Assembly: GCF_035556675.1 (NCBI RefSeq)
Contig: NZ_DATMFZ010000101.1
Span: forward strand, 1-43,868
Direction of reading: 5' to 3'
DNA: 43,868 nucleotides
From: Geminicoccus sp035556675
GTDB taxonomy: Bacteria > Pseudomonadota > Alphaproteobacteria > Geminicoccales > Geminicoccaceae
Shown: positions 34,975 to 43,383 of the stretch, piece by piece
Layout: each line of letters opens with the position of its first letter
How positions within the stretch are numbered: the stretch's first letter is position 1
The notes under the pieces: generated by a model
What the model saw: the letters and a program-made list of their open reading frames with translations, nothing else
The model's database searches: none
Told to the model about the DNA's origin: nothing
Translations under genes and position numbers: made by a program

Positions 34975-35919
34975 ATGGCGGCGACCTATGCCTCGGCAGG
35001 AGCCGCCCGGCCCGCCCATGCCGCGCGCGGCGGCATGTCCGACCGCGCCTTCGCCTGGGCGCTGATCGCCCCCGCCATGGCGATCATCCTGGTGTTCGCC
35101 CTGGTCCCGCTTGGCTATGCGGTAATGGTGTCGTTCCGCATGGCCGACCTCACCCGCGGCGGCCTGCGCGAGTTCGTCGGCCTCGACAACTACCGGACCG
35201 TGCTGTTCGACCAGTCCTTCTGGGAATCGATTGCGGTCACGCTGAAGTTCACGGTGGCGGCGGTCGGCCTGGAGATGGTCCTGGGCATCGCCATCGCCTT
35301 CCTCCTGCACGGCGCCACCCACGGCAAGACGATCGTCCGCTCGATCCTGATCCTGCCGCTGGCCACGGCTCCTGCCGTCACCGGCCTGTTCTGGCGCAAC
35401 CTCTATGACCCCCAGTTCGGCGTCATCAACTGGCTGCTGGGTTCGCTCGGCCTGCCCGAGCCCAACTGGCTGGGCGATATCTCGATCGCCCTTTGGTCCG
35501 TCGTCCTGTTCGACGTCTGGCAGTGGACCCCGTTCGTGGCGCTCATCGCGCTGGCCGGCCTGTCCAGCCTGCCTAGAGAGCCGTTCGAGGCCGCCGAGTT
35601 GGACGGTGCCTCCACCTGGCGTGTCCTGCGCGTCCTGACCTTCCCGATGCTGGCGCCCGTCCTGTTCCTGGTGCTGATCCTGCGCACCATCGACAGCCTG
35701 CGCCTCTACGACGCCGTGGCGGTGCTGACCCGCGGCGGCCCCGGCACGGTCACTGAGACCATGACCTTCTACCTGTTCCGCACCGGGCTGAAGCTGTTCC
35801 GCATGGACTACGCCTCCACCATGGCGATCTTCTTCCTCTACGCGCTGCTGGTCGCCAGCGTCTTCGCGCTGCGCCCGCTGCTCAGGCAGTTCACCGAACG
35901 CGCCCAGGCGCAGAACTGA
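34975..35919 (+). CDS. Sugar-type ABC transporter permease (MalF-like)
   Basis: A 314-residue inner-membrane permease with about six helices. The cytoplasmic EAA loop reads EAAELDGASTWRVLR near 205-219, which docks onto an ATPase. Basic residues precede helix 1. It pairs with the next permease, 10 bp downstream, to form the transmembrane channel for the substrate delivered by the preceding binding protein. Confidence 0.94.
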   Translation: MAATYASAGAARPAHAARGGMSDRAFAWALIAPAMAIILVFALVPLGYAVMVSFRMADLTRGGLREFVGLDNYRTVLFDQSFWESIAVTLKFTVAAVGLEMVLGIAIAFLLHGATHGKTIVRSILILPLATAPAVTGLFWRNLYDPQFGVINWLLGSLGLPEPNWLGDISIALWSVVLFDVWQWTPFVALIALAGLSSLPREPFEAAELDGASTWRVLRVLTFPMLAPVLFLVLILRTIDSLRLYDAVAVLTRGGPGTVTETMTFYLFRTGLKLFRMDYASTMAIFFLYALLVASVFALRPLLRQFTERAQAQN

Positions 35920-35929
35920 GGACCGGCCG

Positions 35930-36790
35930 ATGCTCCAGCGCCCTGTCCATCCCGCGTTTTCGACCCTGCGCTACGCGCTGATCCTGCTGGTCGTCCTGTT
36001 CGCGGCCTTCCCGATCTTCTGGATGATCCTGACCTCGTTCAAGCCGCCGGGCGACATCATGGTCTCCCCGCCGCGCCTGTTCTTCACGCCCACGCTCGAC
36101 AACTACCTCCATGCGATCGTGGACAAGGACTTTTTGCGCTACGTCACCAACACGCTGATCGTGTCGGTGATCTCCACCGTGTTCGTAGTCGTGCTGGGCT
36201 CGCTCGCAGCCTATTCGTTCGCCCGCTACAATACCGGCGACGGCCACATCCTGTTCTTCATCCTGTCCACCAAGATGTTCCCGGCCATCGCGGTGGTGCT
36301 GCCCTACTTCCTGATCTTCCGCGACATCGGCCGCACCGGCATCGGCCAGTTCCTCCAGATCGGCCTGGACAAGCCGGGCGCGCTCATCATCAGCTACACC
36401 ATGTTCAACCTGCCGTTCGCCATCTGGCTGCTGGTGTCCTTCTTCCAGGACATCCCCAGGGAGCTGGAGGATTCGGCCAGGCTGGACGGCCTGTCCCGCC
36501 TGAAGGTGCTGCGCAAGGTCGTCCTGCCGCTGGCCGCCCCGGGCATCGCGGTCACCGCGATCTTCACCCTGATCTTCTGCTGGAACGAGTTCCTGTTCGC
36601 CTACATCCTGACCCGCAAGACCTGGAGCACGGTCACGGTCGGCGTGGAGAGCTTCTTCACCCTCCAGGGCATCCTCTGGGGTCCCGTCGCCGCCGCCGCG
36701 ACGCTGGCCGTCCTGCCCATGCTCCTGTTCGTCCTGGCCATGCAGCGCTGGATGGTCCGCGGGCTCACCTTCGGTGCGGTGAGGGGCTGA
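35930..36790 (+). CDS. Sugar-type ABC transporter permease (MalG-like)
   Basis: A 286-residue permease with six helices and an EAA-type loop EDSARLDGLSRLKVLRK near 180-196. The N-terminus (ALILLVVLFAAFPIFWMILTSFKPPGD) is typical of MalG-like subunits. The EAA loops of the two permeases differ, in keeping with two different ATPase subunits downstream. Confidence 0.94.
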   Translation: MLQRPVHPAFSTLRYALILLVVLFAAFPIFWMILTSFKPPGDIMVSPPRLFFTPTLDNYLHAIVDKDFLRYVTNTLIVSVISTVFVVVLGSLAAYSFARYNTGDGHILFFILSTKMFPAIAVVLPYFLIFRDIGRTGIGQFLQIGLDKPGALIISYTMFNLPFAIWLLVSFFQDIPRELEDSARLDGLSRLKVLRKVVLPLAAPGIAVTAIFTLIFCWNEFLFAYILTRKTWSTVTVGVESFFTLQGILWGPVAAAATLAVLPMLLFVLAMQRWMVRGLTFGAVRG

Positions 36791-36794
36791 GCCG

Positions 36795-37004
36795 ATGACC
36801 TTCAGCCAAGCCTGGGACGCCGGCTTCATGGCCGTCCTGATCTTCCTCGGCACCGTGTTCGCCTGGCTGGGCCTGGTCGAGCCGGTGATCGGCCGGGGCC
36901 TCCTCTCGACGGTGCTGATGACGCTGGTGGCCCTGGGCCTGGGCGGCGCCTTCGTCGTCCACCGCAAGTACCAGGCCCGAAAGCTCCTGGAGAGCGTGCG
37001 ATGA
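36795..37004 (+). CDS. Small two-helix membrane protein of the ABC operon
   Basis: A 69-residue protein with two membrane helices (about 8-30 and 35-55) and a short basic C-terminus (HRKYQARKLLESVR). It starts 4 bp after the permease and its stop overlaps the ATPase ATG, so it is made with the transporter. A small membrane protein also occurs among the Rhizobium glycerol transporter genes (glpSTPQUV, GlpU), which also have two permeases and two ATPases. A GlpU-like accessory role is inference from layout, not from sequence identity. Confidence 0.75.
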   Translation: MTFSQAWDAGFMAVLIFLGTVFAWLGLVEPVIGRGLLSTVLMTLVALGLGGAFVVHRKYQARKLLESVR

Positions 37005-38101
37005 TCGAGCTGAGGAACGTCACCAGGCGCTTCGGCCTCACCACCTTGGCGATCAAGGGCCTCGACCTGACCGTCCGGGACCGCGAGTTCCTGGTCCTCT
37101 ACGGGCCCGCCGGTGCCGGCAAGAGCACCACGCTCAAGATGATCGCCGGCATCGTCCGCCCGACCTCCGGCGACATCCTGCGGAACGGCGTCTCGCTCCT
37201 GGGCGTGCCGCCCGAGCGCCGCGACATGGCGATGTGCTTCGAGAACTACGCCCTCTACTCGCACCTCTCGGTGTTCGAGAACCTGGCCTTCCCGCTGCGT
37301 GCCAAGGGCGTCGCGGACCGGGAGATCCGGGCCAAGGTCACGAAGATCGCCGAGACGCTGGGGATCCCCCATCTCCTGGAGCGCCGCCCGGGCTTCCTGT
37401 CCGGCGGGCAGCGCCAGCGCGTCGCACTCGGCCGTGCCATCATCCGCCCGGCCAGCACCTATCTGCTGGACGAGCCGATCGGCCACCTGGATGCCAAGCT
37501 GCGCCACCGGATGCGCGCCGAGCTGAAGGGCATGGCGCGCGACCTCGCCTCCACCATCGTGCTGACCACCACCTCCTCGCGCGAGGCGCTGGCACTCGGC
37601 GACCGGATCGCGGTGCTCGACGGGGGCGTGCTCCAGCAGCTCGGCACGCCCGAGGAGATCTACCACCGCCCGGTCAACGAGTTCGTGGCCTCCTTCGTCG
37701 GCGAACCGCCGATGAGCTTCCTGGATGCGACCGTGGAGCAGGAGGGCGGCCAGACAGCGCTGCGCCTGCGCTCCGGCCACCGCCTGCCGGTCGGTCCCGG
37801 CTGGGCCGTGCCGCTGCGGGGGCCCGCCTGTCGCCTGGGCGTCCGTGCCGCCGAGCTGTCGATCGCCGATGGCGCGGATGCCCGCCACGCCATGCCCGCC
37901 ACGGTCGATCAGGTCGAGCTCCTGGGCCATGTCCGGGTCGTGCGCCTGAGTGTCGGCCAGGAGCTGGTCGCGGTCGTGGTCCCGCCCGAGCGCCAGCTGG
38001 TACCCGGCCAGAAGCTCTGGCTGGCGATCGACCCGGCCCGCCTGCACGTCTTCCAGGGTGGCCGGGCGGTGAGCCACCCCGCCATGCCCACCGTCCATTG
38101 A
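37001..38101 (+). CDS. ABC transporter ATPase 1 (MalK/UgpC-like), H-loop His missing
   Basis: A 366-residue ATPase with an N-terminal nucleotide-binding domain and a C-terminal TOBE-like regulatory domain. The Walker A is GPAGAGKST (about 36-44), the signature LSGGQRQR is intact and Walker B is YLLDEP. The Q-loop has Glu81 (CFENYALY) instead of Gln. The H-loop reads VLTTTSSREA: Thr191 sits where His is expected. It probably pairs with the next gene's ATPase, so that one composite ATP site is degenerate. Confidence 0.94.
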   Translation: MIELRNVTRRFGLTTLAIKGLDLTVRDREFLVLYGPAGAGKSTTLKMIAGIVRPTSGDILRNGVSLLGVPPERRDMAMCFENYALYSHLSVFENLAFPLRAKGVADREIRAKVTKIAETLGIPHLLERRPGFLSGGQRQRVALGRAIIRPASTYLLDEPIGHLDAKLRHRMRAELKGMARDLASTIVLTTTSSREALALGDRIAVLDGGVLQQLGTPEEIYHRPVNEFVASFVGEPPMSFLDATVEQEGGQTALRLRSGHRLPVGPGWAVPLRGPACRLGVRAAELSIADGADARHAMPATVDQVELLGHVRVVRLSVGQELVAVVVPPERQLVPGQKLWLAIDPARLHVFQGGRAVSHPAMPTVH

Positions 38102-38117
38102 GCGAGGCCTGAACCTC

Positions 38118-39209
38118 ATGGCATCGATCCAGGCCGAGAAGCTGGTGAAGCGCTACAACCCGGGCGCCCCGCCGGCGGTGACCGGCATCGACTTCGAGAT
38201 CGCGGACGGCGAGTTCGTCGCGATCCTGGGCCCATCGGGCTGCGGCAAGAGCTCGACCATGCGGATGATCGCGGGCCTGGAGACGATCACCGAGGGCACC
38301 ATCCGCTTCGACGGCAGGCCGGTCAACGAGGTGCGGGCGCGCGAGCGCAACGTCGCCATGTCGTTCGAATCCTACGCGCTCTACCCGACGATCAGCGTCT
38401 ACGAGAACATCGCCTTCCCGCTGCGCTGCCGCGGCGAGGCCAGTGCCGAGATCGACCGCCAGGTCCGGCAGATCGCCGAGACCATGGAGCTGGCCCCGCT
38501 GCTGGATCGCCGCACCAAGGAACTGTCGTCCGGCCAGGCGCAGCGGGTGGGCCTGGCCCGCGCCCTGATCCGCCGCCCGACCGTGTTCCTCCTGGACGAG
38601 CCGATCTCGCACCTGGACACCCGCCAGCGCTATCGGATGCGCCAGTTCATCAAGTCGATCCATCGCGACTTCAAGACGACGATGATCTACGTCACCCATG
38701 ACCAGGAAGAGGCCATGGCGCTGGCGGACCGGATCATCGTCATGAGCCATGGCGACATCCAGCAGATCGGTACGCCCGAGGAAATCTACGAGCGGCCGGT
38801 CAACGCCTTCGTGGCCGGCTTCGTCGGCGAGCCGCCGATCAACTTCATCAATGGCGAGGTGGTGCGCGCCGATTCCGGCCTGCGCTTCGCCACGGCCGGC
38901 CAGTCCTTCGCCCTGCCCCCGGCCGTCCGGGCCGCGCCCGGCCGGGCGATCCTGGCGGTGCGGCCGGCCTGGCTCACGCTCGGCACCGCGGACGACCATC
39001 ATCTGGCCGCCCGGCACTTCGTCACCGAGCGCCTGCAGGACCACAACATCCTGGTGGTCGATGTCGGCCAGACCCGCGTCACCCTGCTGACCGACCCGAC
39101 GGTCGTGCCGAAGGATGGCGAGAACCTGTATCTCAGGCTCGATCCCGGCCGTATCCTCCTCTACCCACCGGACGGCAGCCAGGCGGCTGCGGACGACGAC
39201 GACTCGTGA
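38118..39209 (+). CDS. ABC transporter ATPase 2 (MalK/UgpC-like), variant signature
   Basis: A 363-residue ATPase. Walker A is GPSGCGKSS, Walker B FLLDEP, and the H-loop YVTHDQEEA keeps His194. The signature reads LSSGQAQR (136-143) instead of LSGGQ, and the Q-loop has Glu84 (SFESYALYP) instead of Gln. A TOBE-like C-terminal domain and an acidic tail (AAADDDDS) follow. Together with ATPase 1 it gives an asymmetric heterodimer. It is followed directly by the GMC oxidoreductase gene. Confidence 0.94.
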   Translation: MASIQAEKLVKRYNPGAPPAVTGIDFEIADGEFVAILGPSGCGKSSTMRMIAGLETITEGTIRFDGRPVNEVRARERNVAMSFESYALYPTISVYENIAFPLRCRGEASAEIDRQVRQIAETMELAPLLDRRTKELSSGQAQRVGLARALIRRPTVFLLDEPISHLDTRQRYRMRQFIKSIHRDFKTTMIYVTHDQEEAMALADRIIVMSHGDIQQIGTPEEIYERPVNAFVAGFVGEPPINFINGEVVRADSGLRFATAGQSFALPPAVRAAPGRAILAVRPAWLTLGTADDHHLAARHFVTERLQDHNILVVDVGQTRVTLLTDPTVVPKDGENLYLRLDPGRILLYPPDGSQAAADDDDS

Positions 39210-39229
39210 GCTTGGAAAGGCGCGATCAG

Positions 39230-40876
39230 GTGGCCGGCGAATACGACTATATCGTGGTGGGCGGCGGCAGCTCGGGCTGCCTGACGGCGGGCCGCCTCGT
39301 GAAGGACCATGGCGCCAGGGTGCTGGTACTGGAAGCCGGGCCCAGCGACCGCAATCCCCTGGTCAGCATGCCGGCCGGCTTCATCAAGCTGCTCGGCGTC
39401 GACAAGTTCATGTGGTTCTACGAGACCGAGAAGCAGGAACGCCTGGGCGGCCGGGCACCCATCATCCCGCAGGGCCGGATCGTGGGCGGCGGCAGCTCGG
39501 TCAACGCCATGATCTATGTCCGCGGCCAGCCTGCCGACTACGATCCCTGGGAGGAGGCGTCGGGCGGCGCCGGCTGGGCCTATCGCAACATCGTGGCGCA
39601 CATGCGCCGGATGGAGGGCAACCAGCGCCTGCACAACGCGCTGCACGGCGTGTCCGGCCCGCTCAAGGTCTCCGACCCCGTCCATACCTGCGAGGCCAGC
39701 CGCGCCTTCGTCCGCGCCGCCCAGGGGGCCGGCATTCCCTACAGCCACGACTTCAACGGCCAGCGCCAGACCGGCATCGGCTTCTACCAGACCACCACCT
39801 ATCAGGGCCGCCGCTGCTCGGCCGCCAACGCCTTTCTCGACCCGGTCCGCAACGATCCCAGGCTGATCCTCGAGACCGGCGTGCTGGTCAGCCGGATCGT
39901 GCTGGAGGGCAAGCGGGCGGTCGGCGTCGAGTATGTCCGCAACGGCCAGACCGTGCAGGCCCGGGCGAAGCAGGAGGTGATCCTGTGCGCCGGTGCGATC
40001 GCCACGCCCAAGCTCCTGATGCTCTCCGGCATCGGCCCGGAGGCGGAGCTGCAGCGCCACGGCATCGCGCTGAAGCACCGCCTGGACGGGGTCGGCGCCA
40101 ATTTCCAGGACCACCACGAGGTCCCGGTCATCGCCATGACCAACGGCGCCTATGGCTACCACAAGCAGGACGTGGGCTTCGCCAAGTACAGGAACGGCCT
40201 GCAGTACCTCCTGTTCAAGTCCGGCCCGGTCGCTTCCCACGGCGTGGAGGCCGGCGGCTTCTACAACCCGGAGGACACCGACGCCGATCCGACCATCCAG
40301 CTGTTCTGCGTGCCGGCGGTGTTCCTCGACAAGGACATCACCGACATCCAGCCGGACCACGGCATCACGGTCAATTCCTGCCTGCTCCGGCCCAAGAGCC
40401 GCGGCCGGATCAGCCTGCGCTCGGCCGACCCGAACGCCCGCCCGGTGATCGAGCCCAACTATTTCGACCATCCCGACGACCTGCGCATCACCCTGGCCTC
40501 GGTGAAGTTCGTGCGCGAGATCTTCGAGACCGAGCCTTTGAAGGACATGGTGAAGAAGGTCGTCTTCCCCTCGGACGAGCTGAAGACCGACGAGCAGCTG
40601 ATCGGCCACTGCAAGCGCTTCGTGAAGACCGTCTACCACCCGGCCGGCACGGCGAAGATGGGCACCGAGCGCGATCCCATGGCGGTGGTCGACCCGGAGC
40701 TGCGCGTGATCGGCCTGGAGGGCCTGCGCATCTTCGATGCCTCGATGATGCCCAACATCATGAGCGGCAACACCAACACGATCGTGCTGGCGGTGGCCGA
40801 CAAGGGCGTGGCGCTGATGATGGGAGAGGAGCTGCCCGCCCCGATCGACCTGCCCAACCGCCCGCTCGCCGCCTGA
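39230..40876 (+). CDS. GMC-family FAD oxidoreductase (choline dehydrogenase-like)
   Basis: A 548-residue flavoenzyme oxidising an alcohol group. The N-terminal FAD fold has YIVVGGGSSGC. GMC signature 1 is GGGSSVNAMIYVRGQ, signature 2 is GAIATPKLLMLSGIGP near 260, and the catalytic pair is the His in VYHPAGTAKMG and the Asn in SGNTNTIVLA. GGAAAGG sits 9 bp before the GTG at 39230. A GTG at 39206 overlaps the ATPase stop and is the alternative. The enzyme probably oxidises the imported compound. Confidence 0.93.
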   Translation: MAGEYDYIVVGGGSSGCLTAGRLVKDHGARVLVLEAGPSDRNPLVSMPAGFIKLLGVDKFMWFYETEKQERLGGRAPIIPQGRIVGGGSSVNAMIYVRGQPADYDPWEEASGGAGWAYRNIVAHMRRMEGNQRLHNALHGVSGPLKVSDPVHTCEASRAFVRAAQGAGIPYSHDFNGQRQTGIGFYQTTTYQGRRCSAANAFLDPVRNDPRLILETGVLVSRIVLEGKRAVGVEYVRNGQTVQARAKQEVILCAGAIATPKLLMLSGIGPEAELQRHGIALKHRLDGVGANFQDHHEVPVIAMTNGAYGYHKQDVGFAKYRNGLQYLLFKSGPVASHGVEAGGFYNPEDTDADPTIQLFCVPAVFLDKDITDIQPDHGITVNSCLLRPKSRGRISLRSADPNARPVIEPNYFDHPDDLRITLASVKFVREIFETEPLKDMVKKVVFPSDELKTDEQLIGHCKRFVKTVYHPAGTAKMGTERDPMAVVDPELRVIGLEGLRIFDASMMPNIMSGNTNTIVLAVADKGVALMMGEELPAPIDLPNRPLAA

Positions 40877-40887
40877 GCCAGAAAAGG

Positions 40888-41598
40888 ATGAGCGCCCGCC
40901 ACACCGAGGTCGAACCGATCGACCGGCCCGAGCAGCTGACCGACCTGGTGCTCGGCCGGCTGCGCCGGGACATCGTCGAGGGCAGCTTCGAGCTGGGCGA
41001 GCGCCTGTCCGAGCAGCAGCTGGCCACCCGCTACCGGGTCACCAAGGCGCCGGTGCGCTCGGCCTGCATCCGCCTGCAGAGCGAGGGCCTGGTCACGATC
41101 GTGGCCCAGCGCGGCATCTTCGTGTTCGACCCGAGCCCCGCCGAGGTCCGCGCCCTGTGCGAGCTGCGCGTGGCCCTGGAGCTGGAGGCAGCCTCGCTCG
41201 CCCTGGTGCGCGCCAAGCTGGCGCTCGCCGACGCGCTGGGCGACGTGATCGAGCGGATGCGCCCCTATGCCGTCGATCCCACCACCACCGCCGATCTCGG
41301 CTACCAGCGCCTGGATTCCGAGTACCACCTGGCGATCCTGGAGGCGGCCCAGAGCCCGATGCTGCTGGAAGCCTACCGCTCGGTGGTCAACTGGCGCTTC
41401 TCGGCACTACGTACCCGCCTGGCTCGCCAGCGTGAGCATGCCGAGAACTCGTTCCGCGAGCATCTCCTGATCCGCGACGCGGTGCTGCGCGGCGACCTGC
41501 CCGAGCTGCAGGCGCGGCTGCGCCAGCATGTCGACAATACCGACCGCTACTACGCCCATCTCCTGGAGGCGCGCGCCGGGCAGGCGGCGCCGGCCTGA
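40888..41598 (+). CDS. GntR-family regulator with FCD domain
   Basis: A 236-residue regulator with a winged helix at about 14-78 (LGERLSEQQLATRYRVTKAPVRSACIRLQSEGLV) and an FCD ligand-binding domain. The FCD part shows the metal-ligand pattern: EYHLAILEAA, FREHLLIRDAVLRGD and RQHVDNT. Being inside the catabolic operon, it most likely controls it in response to substrate or a breakdown product. AAAAGG is directly against the ATG, an unusually short spacing. Confidence 0.92.
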   Translation: MSARHTEVEPIDRPEQLTDLVLGRLRRDIVEGSFELGERLSEQQLATRYRVTKAPVRSACIRLQSEGLVTIVAQRGIFVFDPSPAEVRALCELRVALELEAASLALVRAKLALADALGDVIERMRPYAVDPTTTADLGYQRLDSEYHLAILEAAQSPMLLEAYRSVVNWRFSALRTRLARQREHAENSFREHLLIRDAVLRGDLPELQARLRQHVDNTDRYYAHLLEARAGQAAPA

Positions 41599-41628
41599 CC
41601 GTCCTCACCATCGCGAGACCAAGATTCG

Positions 41629-42366
41629 ATGACCGACAGCTTCCGCCAGGACCTCTTCCAGGGCCGCCACGTCCTCGTCACCGGCGGCACGTCGGGCATC
41701 GGCAAGGCCGTGGCGAAGGCGTTCCTGGCCCATGGCGCAAACGTCACCGCCACCGGTGCCATCGCCGCCGAGGTCGAGGCCGCGGCCGCTGACCTGCCCG
41801 GTGCCGAGCGCCGGCTGCTCGACGTGCGCGACGGTGCCGCCGTGGCCGAGCTGATCGGCCACCTGCCCCGCCTGGACGTGCTGGTCACCTGCGCCGGCGT
41901 GATCCGCCGCCACGCCGAGCTGGAGCCGGACGTGTTCGCCGACGTGGTCGACATCAACCTGACCGGCACGATGCGCGCCTGCGCTGCTGCCAGGCCCCTG
42001 CTCGCCGCGACCAAGGGTGCCATCGTCACCACCGCCTCGATGCTCAGCTTCTTCGGTGGCGGCCTGGTGCCCGGCTATGCCGCGTCCAAGGGCGGCGTCG
42101 CCCAGCTCACCAAGTCGCTGGCCATCACCTATGCCGCGGATGGCATCCGGGTGAACGCCATCGCCCCTGGCTGGATCGAGACGCCGCTCACCGGCGGCAT
42201 CCAGGAGGATCCGGCCCGCTACGCCGCGATCCGCGACCGCACCGCGATGAAGCGCTGGGGCCGCCCAGACGATCTGGCCGGTGCCGTCCTGTTCCTGGCC
42301 TCTCCTGCCGCCGCCTATGTCACCGGCATCGTCCTGCCGGTGGACGGCGGCTATCTCGCCGTCTGA
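41629..42366 (+). CDS. Short-chain dehydrogenase/reductase
   Basis: A 245-residue classical SDR. The cofactor motif is TGGTSGIG (18-25), the catalytic set is Asn110, Ser137, Tyr150 and Lys154 (GYAASKGG), and APGWIETPL follows. The usual NAG motif reads CAG at 88-90. It would act on the oxidised product of the GMC enzyme or on the imported compound. The substrate cannot be told from sequence. Confidence 0.93.
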   Translation: MTDSFRQDLFQGRHVLVTGGTSGIGKAVAKAFLAHGANVTATGAIAAEVEAAAADLPGAERRLLDVRDGAAVAELIGHLPRLDVLVTCAGVIRRHAELEPDVFADVVDINLTGTMRACAAARPLLAATKGAIVTTASMLSFFGGGLVPGYAASKGGVAQLTKSLAITYAADGIRVNAIAPGWIETPLTGGIQEDPARYAAIRDRTAMKRWGRPDDLAGAVLFLASPAAAYVTGIVLPVDGGYLAV

Positions 42367-42377
42367 GGAGCAAGCCC

Positions 42378-43361
42378 GTGCGCGCCGTCACCGTCGTCCA
42401 GCCATCCGCCGATCCGCGTAACCTGGTGGTCCAGGACATGCCCATGCCCGAACCCGGCCCCCGCCAGGTCCGCGTCAAGGTCCACGCCGTCTCGATCAAC
42501 CCGGTCGACTGGAAGCTCGCCGAGAGCGCCCACCCGCGCTGGCAGTTCCCCCACGTGCTGGGCCTGGACGCCGCCGGCGTGATCGACGCGGTGGGCGCAG
42601 ACGTGACCAGCTGGCAGCCCGGCCAGCGCGTCGCCTGGCATGGCGACCTGTCCCGCCCGGGCGTGTTCGCCGAGTACGCGCTGGCCGACGACCATGTGCT
42701 GGCCACCATGCCGGACGACCTCAGCTACGAGGCGGCCGCCGCCCTGCCCTGCGCCGGCATGACCGCCTACCAGGGCCTGTTCCGCAAGGCCCGTCTGGAA
42801 GCCGGCCAGACCGTGCTGGTCCAGGGTGCCTCCGGCGGCGTCGGCGGCTTCGCCGTCCAGCTCGCCAAACGCGCGGGCGCGAACGTGATCGCCCTCTCCT
42901 CCCCGGCCAAGGCCGGTCGCGTCCGCCATCTGGGTGCCGACGAGGTGTTGGACTATCGCGCCCCCGACCTGAAGGAGCAGGTCCGCTCCCTCACCGGCGG
43001 CTATGGCGCCGACGTGATGGTGGAGATCGCGAAGCCCGCGGACGCACGCAGCTCGCTGGAGCTCGTCCACTATAACGGCCACCTGGTCTGCATCGACCCC
43101 CTGCCCAACCTGCAGGACGTGCCGGCCTACACCTATGCCGCCTCGATCCACGAGGTCGCATTGGGCGGCGCCTATGCCGCCGGCTACGTGCCGACCCAGC
43201 GAGACTTCGCGGTGATGCTGGCCGACCTGCTAGGACGGGTATCCTCGGGCGAGCTGGACCCGATGATCGAGCACCGGGTCGGCCTGGACGAGATTCCGGT
43301 CTATCTTCACCGCCTCCGCCAGGGCGAGCTTGCCGGGAAGACCGTCGCCACCCTGGCCTGA
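42378..43361 (+). CDS. MDR-family zinc-independent alcohol dehydrogenase/quinone reductase
   Basis: A 327-residue medium-chain dehydrogenase/reductase starting with GTG. The GroES part has VSINPVDWKLAES and GLDAAGVIDAVG; the cofactor motif is VLVQGASGGVGGFAVQLAKRAGA (about 145-167). The zinc-ligand residues of true alcohol dehydrogenases are absent. It is the third redox enzyme in the operon, 11 bp after the SDR, and may take part in the same breakdown route. Confidence 0.92.
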   Translation: MRAVTVVQPSADPRNLVVQDMPMPEPGPRQVRVKVHAVSINPVDWKLAESAHPRWQFPHVLGLDAAGVIDAVGADVTSWQPGQRVAWHGDLSRPGVFAEYALADDHVLATMPDDLSYEAAAALPCAGMTAYQGLFRKARLEAGQTVLVQGASGGVGGFAVQLAKRAGANVIALSSPAKAGRVRHLGADEVLDYRAPDLKEQVRSLTGGYGADVMVEIAKPADARSSLELVHYNGHLVCIDPLPNLQDVPAYTYAASIHEVALGGAYAAGYVPTQRDFAVMLADLLGRVSSGELDPMIEHRVGLDEIPVYLHRLRQGELAGKTVATLA

Positions 43362-43383
43362 CCCGCCAGCCTGGGAGGCAGAA

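Noticed and set aside
39206..39229. Earlier GTG start for the GMC oxidoreductase
   Set aside because: It has a GTGA overlap but no ribosome binding site. The GTG at 39230 has GGAAAGG at normal spacing and begins right before the FAD motif. I keep it as an alternative only.
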